Notes under the pieces: generated by a model | The model's database searches: none | Told to the model about the DNA's origin: nothing | The model's input: the letters and a program-made list of their open reading frames with translations, nothing else | Shown here: positions 12,844-16,736 of the stretch, piece by piece | Layout of the letters: each line of letters opens with the position of its first letter | Position numbering within the stretch: the stretch's first letter is position 1 | Translations under genes and position numbers: made by a program | NCBI GenBank assembly: GCA_046566065.1 | Contig: JBKHXK010000043.1 | Location: forward strand, 1 to 16,736 | DNA from: MB1-2 sp046566065 | GTDB taxonomy: Bacteria > Actinomycetota > CADDZG01 > WHSQ01 | DNA length: 16,736 nt | Direction: 5' to 3'

Positions 12844-13521
12844 TTAGGTCTCCCCTGGCGCGCCTTCCGGCATCGAGGCGTCGGCGGAAGTCTTCTTGCG
12901 CGGCAGGACGAGGCCGGCCGTCCCGATGATCGCAAGCCCCCCACCGGTGTAGATGGCCTCCCGGCAGCGGCACTCCTCATCCAAGGCGGTTCCCATGAAG
13001 AGGACGCCCACGATCGCGATCGGGACTCCCAGCCACCGTCGGCGAAGCCCGCGGGCCCTCCATGCGGCCAGGATCGTGAACGTGCCCGCGCCGAGAACGA
13101 CGACTCCGATGACCAGAGGGATCGTTACCTCCTGGCTCCCGGGGCATTCGACGAAGCGAGGCTCGACCACATCGTCCGGGTCGTAGGTGATCTCGACCTC
13201 CATCCCAACGGCAGCCTCGTCGGCTTCTCCGCAGTAAGGGAGTCCGGAGTCTTCTCGGGGCAAGCCGAGCTCGTCCTCGTAGGCGATCGCGACCTCTGCG
13301 TACGGAGATGTCCGGCGGGTCAGTTGTCGGATCGTGACGTCAGTGACGGTGGCGGTGGTGTCCACGCCTCTGGCCTCCAGCAGACGTGCGTCGTTGGCGT
13401 CCGATGGAGCCCCGATCGAGACGGCCATCCCGAGCACGAACAGGGCGATCCCGAGCAACATCATCTGAGCGCCCCTACCGATCCAAGCCGTCGACCAGTG
13501 CGGCGTGATTTCGTGCGACAT
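12844..13521 (-). CDS. DUF3592-like membrane protein
   Basis: A 225-residue protein with four predicted membrane segments (about 18-37, 132-153, 163-180 and 188-206). Between the first two is an extracytoplasmic domain (about 40-130) whose start, LLEARGVDTTATVTDV, and later segments AEVAIAYEDE and GMEVEITYDPDD match the DUF3592 pattern. Four Cys (97, 126, 184, 186) are present. The family's role is unknown. The ATG at 13519-13521 has no clear SD. It lies 87 bases upstream of the PAS-REC gene on the same strand and may be co-transcribed with it. Confidence 0.75.
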   Translation of the reverse strand: MSHEITPHWSTAWIGRGAQMMLLGIALFVLGMAVSIGAPSDANDARLLEARGVDTTATVTDVTIRQLTRRTSPYAEVAIAYEDELGLPREDSGLPYCGEADEAAVGMEVEITYDPDDVVEPRFVECPGSQEVTIPLVIGVVVLGAGTFTILAAWRARGLRRRWLGVPIAIVGVLFMGTALDEECRCREAIYTGGGLAIIGTAGLVLPRKKTSADASMPEGAPGET

Positions 13522-13636
13522 CAGCCTACTTAAGCAAACCCCGCCCGTTTCGGGTAGCGGACTTTTCGCTCTTGACGCTGTTCACGTGATCTGCCGGTAA
13601 GGCAACCTGAGAGCAAGTGCAAGCGTCTCTACCAAC

Positions 13637-14215
13637 ATGCAGGCATTCGCGGCGGTTTGGGTCATCCTTCTACTGGGCGCATGCGCAGCCACGCCCTCGG
13701 TCGAGCGGGCGGGTCCCGCAGCCATGGCCTCACCGGTCGCCGTCGACATCGATGAGGGCACAACCTCGATCGAGCAGCGCTCGAGACGGCGTGCGAGACC
13801 GGGGGAGATCGTCTTCTACCGGCTCCATCCGAACTGGCGAAAGGTGGACCGGCTATGCGGGGCCAGGGACCGCTCCTACGTGGTCCGGCACGTCAACGTC
13901 GGGTCCGAGCTTCCGGAGGCCCTGTCGCATGCTCTTCGGGCGCTCTTCCATCGTCACTGGGGTGTGCCTCGCTCCACTATCGGGGATGTGATCGTTCGAG
14001 ATTCCAGGGCCATCGTCGATATCCAAGCGAGAGACGAGCTGGGCTGGGCCAGCACAAGTTGCGGAAGCGTGAGCTTCAAAGGATCTTTGCTCCGAACCGT
14101 CTTCCGATTCGAGTCCATCGATTCCGTCCGGTTCCTGTTGGATGGGACCTGTCGAAGCTTCGGCGAATGGCTCCAGAGTGGCCGCTGCGAGACCTTCGAT
14201 CGCACCAGCATCTGA
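13637..14215 (+). CDS. GerMN-like domain lipoprotein
   Basis: A 192-residue lipoprotein. The signal peptide ends in the lipobox LLGAC (Cys16 lipid-anchored). An unstructured stretch follows, and residues about 58-174 fit the GerMN pattern: VFYRLH near the start, HVNVGSELPEALSHALRALF in the middle, then IGDVIVRDSRAIVDIQ and IDSVRFLLDG. GerMN domains occur in spore-germination GerM and in actinobacterial lipoproteins next to MtrAB (LpqB). Here they probably bind an envelope partner. Four Cys (74, 142, 172, 184) are present in the mature domain. There is no SD before the ATG at 13637 and no germination or mtrAB gene nearby. Confidence 0.75.
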   Translation: MQAFAAVWVILLLGACAATPSVERAGPAAMASPVAVDIDEGTTSIEQRSRRRARPGEIVFYRLHPNWRKVDRLCGARDRSYVVRHVNVGSELPEALSHALRALFHRHWGVPRSTIGDVIVRDSRAIVDIQARDELGWASTSCGSVSFKGSLLRTVFRFESIDSVRFLLDGTCRSFGEWLQSGRCETFDRTSI

Positions 14216-14321
14216 TCCTCTCCCCCGGCCACGTGGGATGTACGACTTCCGGCGGTCAGAACGCGAAGAAACTTCGGTGAAAGGTCTTGCTTGGACATAC
14301 TCGCTCGGCCTAGGCTGCGGG

Positions 14322-14380
14322 TGCACCGTTGAACTGGAAGCCCGGCTTGCCGGGAAGAAGGTTCGGCGGTGCATCTTTTT
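14322..14380 (+). terminator. Branched stem followed by TTTTT
   Basis: An outer stem TGCACCG (14322-14328) / CGGTGCA (14367-14373) encloses GAAC/GTTC (14331-14334 / 14361-14364) and an apical CCCGGC-TT-GCCGGG hairpin (14341-14354). Five Ts follow at 14376-14380. This is terminator-like for the rightward lipoprotein gene, about 105 bases after its stop, or a structured leader of the protease gene. It sits in the 351-bp gene-free stretch 14216-14566. The only other feature I see there is a 7-bp hairpin, AACCCTG-CCCC-CAGGGTT, at 14523-14540. Confidence 0.5.
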
Positions 14381-14566
14381 GTGCGGTCGGCCGGGACCGA
14401 TTCCAGGGCCGAGGCGGCGGCGCCGAAGAACAACAGACTCGGGCCAGACCAGGTATGTCTAGCCATCCTCGCTCTGGCTCTTCCCCCTGATCGGTCGAGC
14501 AGGGATGGGCCAGGACGAGGCGAACCCTGCCCCCAGGGTTTCGCGGGCCACGGGGGGAGACGAGAG

Positions 14567-15961
14567 GTGAACCAACGATCGAACGGGGTGGTTGTTCGCG
14601 CCTCGGTCCTGCTGCTTTCTTTTCTCCTGGTATCCGCCCAATGGAGCCCCGCCAGGGCTGATCGCGACCCGATGCCGGGCCCAGGAGCGGCAGCGGAGGC
14701 ACTGGGGGGTGACCCGGTGCTTCTCCCGAATGGCCTCTACCGCCTCGAGCTATCCGATGGCTACGAGCTCACCACGCATGGCCCCGACCCGGCCTTCGAC
14801 GCCCTCGGGACCGACCTTGCCTCGGGGCCGGAGCGGGCTCCGGTATGCGGCAGCGGCAACGTCATGCATGTCCTCTATGCCCACCCGGCACTCGTGTCCA
14901 CCTCGCGCCTGGACGCGGTCGAGGACAGCATCCGGGCCCAGATCCGGCGAACGAACGCTCTGCTGAATGAGGCGGCCCTCGAGTCAGGGGGGACGACCGC
15001 CGACTACAAGGTCCCGTGCGACGCAAGCGGAGAGATCCGGATCGACGGATTCGCGAACACGACGGTCTTCCCTTATTTCACGAACATCGTGGAAGCAGCT
15101 CGTCAGGCTGGGTTCAAGGACCCGAGCGTCGATTACCTCATCTTCTATGACGACGATTTCCCGGGCATCTGTGGATTCGGTGAACACCGCGATGACACCA
15201 AGCCCGGAGCAGACAACAGGAACAACGTCGGTGGCTACGGAGTCACCTATGAGCAGTGCTGGTTCAGCCGTACGCCGATGCATGAGAACGGCCATACGCA
15301 AGGCGCTGTGCTGACCGGCGCACCTGATGAGGACGGAACCAACCACTGCACCGACCAGATCGACGTCATGTGTTACCCGAGCGTGTCGAGCCCGTGCCCG
15401 ACCACCCTGATGTTCGACTGTGGTTATGACAGCTATTTCGACGCGGCGCCCGAGGCCGGAGAATGGCTAGCCACTCACTGGAACATCGGCTCGCGGGCTA
15501 ACCGTTACATCGCCTTCGGCGACACCCCGGCGCCCGCGGCACCGCCGCCGGTCGCTGCACCTGTGCCCAGCCCACAGCCCTCCCCTACACCCACCCCGGA
15601 GCCCTCTCCCAGTAGCTCGGAAGGGGAAGGAACAGAAGGTGAGTCAGAACCCGACGTTGAAGCCCAGGACCCCGCAGCCGGGATCGGAACCAGGACACCA
15701 CGACCCGTCAGGGACCGCCGCTTCACCGTCGACCTGTGGCTGACGTCTTGTGGCGGGCACGAAGGAACCGAGATCCAACTGCAACGTAAGAAAGCCGGAG
15801 CCTTCGTGACCATCGCTCGCAAGGCTCTGGATGAGGACTGCGTCGTCTCCGTTCGGATCAGGGCACGCTTCGCCCAAACTGTGTTCCGATCCTTGTGGGA
15901 GCAGCAGGACGAGGACCACCACACCTCGGTGTCCCGCACCCTGCGCATCGCCACGCGGTAG
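14567..15961 (+). CDS. Secreted HExxH zinc metalloprotease with a C-terminal beta domain
   Basis: A 464-residue protein from the GTG at 14567, chosen because GGGGGAG lies about eight bases upstream and a signal peptide follows directly (about 7-31, cleavage near ARA-D). The frame is open to 14369, but that extension has no signal-like start. The catalytic domain (about 90-320) carries HENGHTQG (His239, Glu240, His243) and a downstream HCTDQIDVMCY with His260 as probable third ligand and Met268 as a Met-turn-like residue. This gives a metzincin-like or snapalysin-like layout with many Cys pairs. A Pro/Ser/Thr/Glu linker (about 321-383) leads to a beta-rich domain (about 385-464), seen on many actinobacterial secreted proteins. 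Zinc peptidase activity is inferred from motifs. Confidence 0.85.
   Translation: MNQRSNGVVVRASVLLLSFLLVSAQWSPARADRDPMPGPGAAAEALGGDPVLLPNGLYRLELSDGYELTTHGPDPAFDALGTDLASGPERAPVCGSGNVMHVLYAHPALVSTSRLDAVEDSIRAQIRRTNALLNEAALESGGTTADYKVPCDASGEIRIDGFANTTVFPYFTNIVEAARQAGFKDPSVDYLIFYDDDFPGICGFGEHRDDTKPGADNRNNVGGYGVTYEQCWFSRTPMHENGHTQGAVLTGAPDEDGTNHCTDQIDVMCYPSVSSPCPTTLMFDCGYDSYFDAAPEAGEWLATHWNIGSRANRYIAFGDTPAPAAPPPVAAPVPSPQPSPTPTPEPSPSSSEGEGTEGESEPDVEAQDPAAGIGTRTPRPVRDRRFTVDLWLTSCGGHEGTEIQLQRKKAGAFVTIARKALDEDCVVSVRIRARFAQTVFRSLWEQQDEDHHTSVSRTLRIATR
15527..15715 (+). repeat. Low-complexity Pro/Ala then Glu/Ser linker in the metalloprotease
   Basis: Codons for residues about 321-383 give PAPAAPPPVAAPVPSPQPSP, then TPTPEPSPSSSEGEG and an acidic stretch. 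It is an extended linker between the catalytic and C-terminal domains, of the kind seen in secreted actinobacterial enzymes. Confidence 0.7.
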
Positions 15962-15975
15962 CAGACACATTTCCG

Positions 15976-16551
15976 TTAGTCATCGACGCCCTCGACGCGC
16001 TCGTAGCGAAGGTGAACGACCCGCGCTCCGAACGTCCGGGTCTCGACGAGGCCCAGATGAACACCGTGATCTAGCGCAGGGAAGAACGGCCTCCCTCCCC
16101 CGACTATCACGGGATAGACGAACGGCTGGAAGTCGTCGACCAGCCCGAGCTTGATCGCCTCGGACGCGAGCTCGGCACCGCCGATCGCCACGTCTTTACC
16201 GGAGCGGTCCTGCAGCTGGGCAACCTCTTCGGCGATGCCACCCTGGGCCAGGCGCGTGTTGCTGCCAGCCACTTCGTCGAGGGTGCGGGAGAACACGATC
16301 TTGGGCAGCGCCTTCCAGATCTCGGCGAACTCGAGGGTGTAATCGGTGGCTAAGGGATCTTCGTGGGCCGTTTCCCAGTACGTCATCGTCTCGTACAGAC
16401 GCCGGCCGAGAAGGTGGCCGCCGAGAGCGCGAACCCGTTCGTTGTGGAAGCGGTGCAGCTCTTCGTCGGGAGCGCTCCAGTCGAAGGAGCCATCGGGCCC
16501 ACAGATGAACCCGTCGAGCGACATACCCATCGAATAGATCAGCTTCGACAC
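15976..16551 (-). CDS. RibD C-terminal/dihydrofolate-reductase-like protein
   Basis: A 191-residue cytoplasmic protein. The GTG at 16549-16551 was chosen because AAGGAG lies five bases upstream. The N-terminus (KLIYSMGMSLDGFICGPDGS) and the segments HLLGRRLYETM (46-56), KDVAIGGAEL (119-128) and FVYPVIVGGGRPFF (144-157) match the RibD C-terminal-like DHFR superfamily, in which the Gly-rich loop binds NADPH. Many are annotated as dihydrofolate reductase family proteins of unknown substrate. There is no riboflavin or folate gene nearby, so the substrate cannot be assigned. Its stop is 14 bases from the convergent protease stop, with no terminator between. Confidence 0.92.
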   Translation of the reverse strand: MSKLIYSMGMSLDGFICGPDGSFDWSAPDEELHRFHNERVRALGGHLLGRRLYETMTYWETAHEDPLATDYTLEFAEIWKALPKIVFSRTLDEVAGSNTRLAQGGIAEEVAQLQDRSGKDVAIGGAELASEAIKLGLVDDFQPFVYPVIVGGGRPFFPALDHGVHLGLVETRTFGARVVHLRYERVEGVDD

Positions 16552-16688
16552 GACCGCTCCTTCCAGTATCGGCTCGCGTCGTGATCGCTCCCACGATCAG
16601 CAAAGCGCCGAGCAGGACCTTCCAAACGCCTTGGGTAGCACGGCGTCAGTGTAGAGCTGGACGGATATCGCACCCCTGGTCCTTCTGC

Positions 16689-16694
16689 TCTAAT
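16689..16694 (+). promoter_or_regulatory. Putative -10 box for a leaderless gene at 16701
   Basis: TCTAAT matches TATAAT at five of six positions and ends six bases before the GTG, so transcription would start at or near the start codon. Supported by position and motif only. Confidence 0.4.
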
Positions 16695-16700
16695 GACCGC

Positions 16701-16736
16701 GTGGAAACGATCAACTTCCGCGTCGATTCGTCGCTA
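16701..16736 (+). CDS. Start of a gene running off the window (METINFRVDSSL...)
   Basis: A GTG at 16701 opens a frame that continues past the end of the window, encoding METINFRVDSSL. No SD is present, but TCTAAT (16689-16694) lies six bases before it, so it may be leaderless. No convincing -35 is seen. The twelve residues loosely resemble the start of GHKL-type ATPases (xFRVDSxLLxELGxR), but that is too little for a call. The stretch 16552-16700 holds only this promoter and the SD of the leftward reductase. Confidence 0.4.
   Translation, partial: METINFRVDSSL

Noticed and set aside
13524..13605. GCAAACC followed by a hairpin, suggestive of a c-di-GMP-I riboswitch
   Set aside because: The conserved downstream segment (GGGACGCAAAGCC-type) and the tetraloop receptor are missing.
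16566..16576. GCCGATACTGG on the minus strand, resembling a second sigma-28 -10 box
   Set aside because: No TAAA lies 14-16 bases upstream, and the sequence sits inside the reductase SD region.
16196..16640. A leftward frame upstream of the reductase reading VWKVLLGALLIVGAITTRADTG, like a small membrane peptide
   Set aside because: It has no SD and no clear start, and the frame runs on through the reductase gene in a shadow frame. The only good SD there serves the reductase GTG at 16551.

Overview
The window is about 16.7 kb of high-GC DNA with bacterial gene density. Three things point to an uncultured Actinomycetota-like organism: many GTG and TTG starts; several genes with no visible Shine-Dalgarno (SD) sequence, two of them with a -10 box placed so that the start codon would be the transcript 5' end; and actinobacterial-type secreted families (an LVIVD propeller with a PA insert, a GerMN-like lipoprotein, a secreted CocE-type hydrolase). 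I saw no rRNA, tRNA, CRISPR array, insertion sequence or prophage gene. The layout looks chromosomal.

Layout. 1-2085: a perfect 30-bp palindromic terminator, then a leftward secreted LVIVD beta-propeller protein. 2086-4856: an intergenic region with a leftward housekeeping-type promoter and a rightward sigma-28/FliA/WhiG-like promoter. The latter would drive two overlapping genes: a membrane protein with an EF-hand loop and Thr/Val/Asp repeats, and a six-helix GAF-GGDEF diguanylate cyclase. 4853-5888: a leftward pair, a GcvR-like double-ACT protein and peptide deformylase. 5989-7874: a leftward secreted S15/CocE hydrolase followed by a very acidic small lipoprotein. 8002-8619: a rightward 44-codon small gene and msrB. 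8673-10195: a stand-alone LuxR-type HTH protein diverging from an unusual membrane-tethered ECF-sigma-like protein. 10192-11561: two small secreted proteins (leftward) around a tiny Cys/His protein (rightward). 11659-13521: a leftward DUF3592-like membrane protein and a PAS-REC protein. 13637-15961: a rightward GerMN-like lipoprotein, a 351-bp gap with a terminator-like structure, and a secreted HExxH metalloprotease. 15976-16551: a leftward RibD-C/DHFR-like reductase. 16701 to the end: the start of a rightward gene.

Themes. Many products are exported or surface-anchored (propeller, hydrolase, two lipoproteins, protease, two small secreted proteins). Signalling is also rich: c-di-GMP synthesis behind an alternative sigma promoter, a PAS-REC protein without an output domain, and the HTH/tethered-sigma pair. 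The best candidates for an undescribed system are (i) the sigma-28-type promoter, EF-hand protein and diguanylate cyclase operon, and (ii) the divergent LuxR-HTH and tethered-sigma pair with an inverted repeat between them. All functional calls come from reading motifs. No database search was run.
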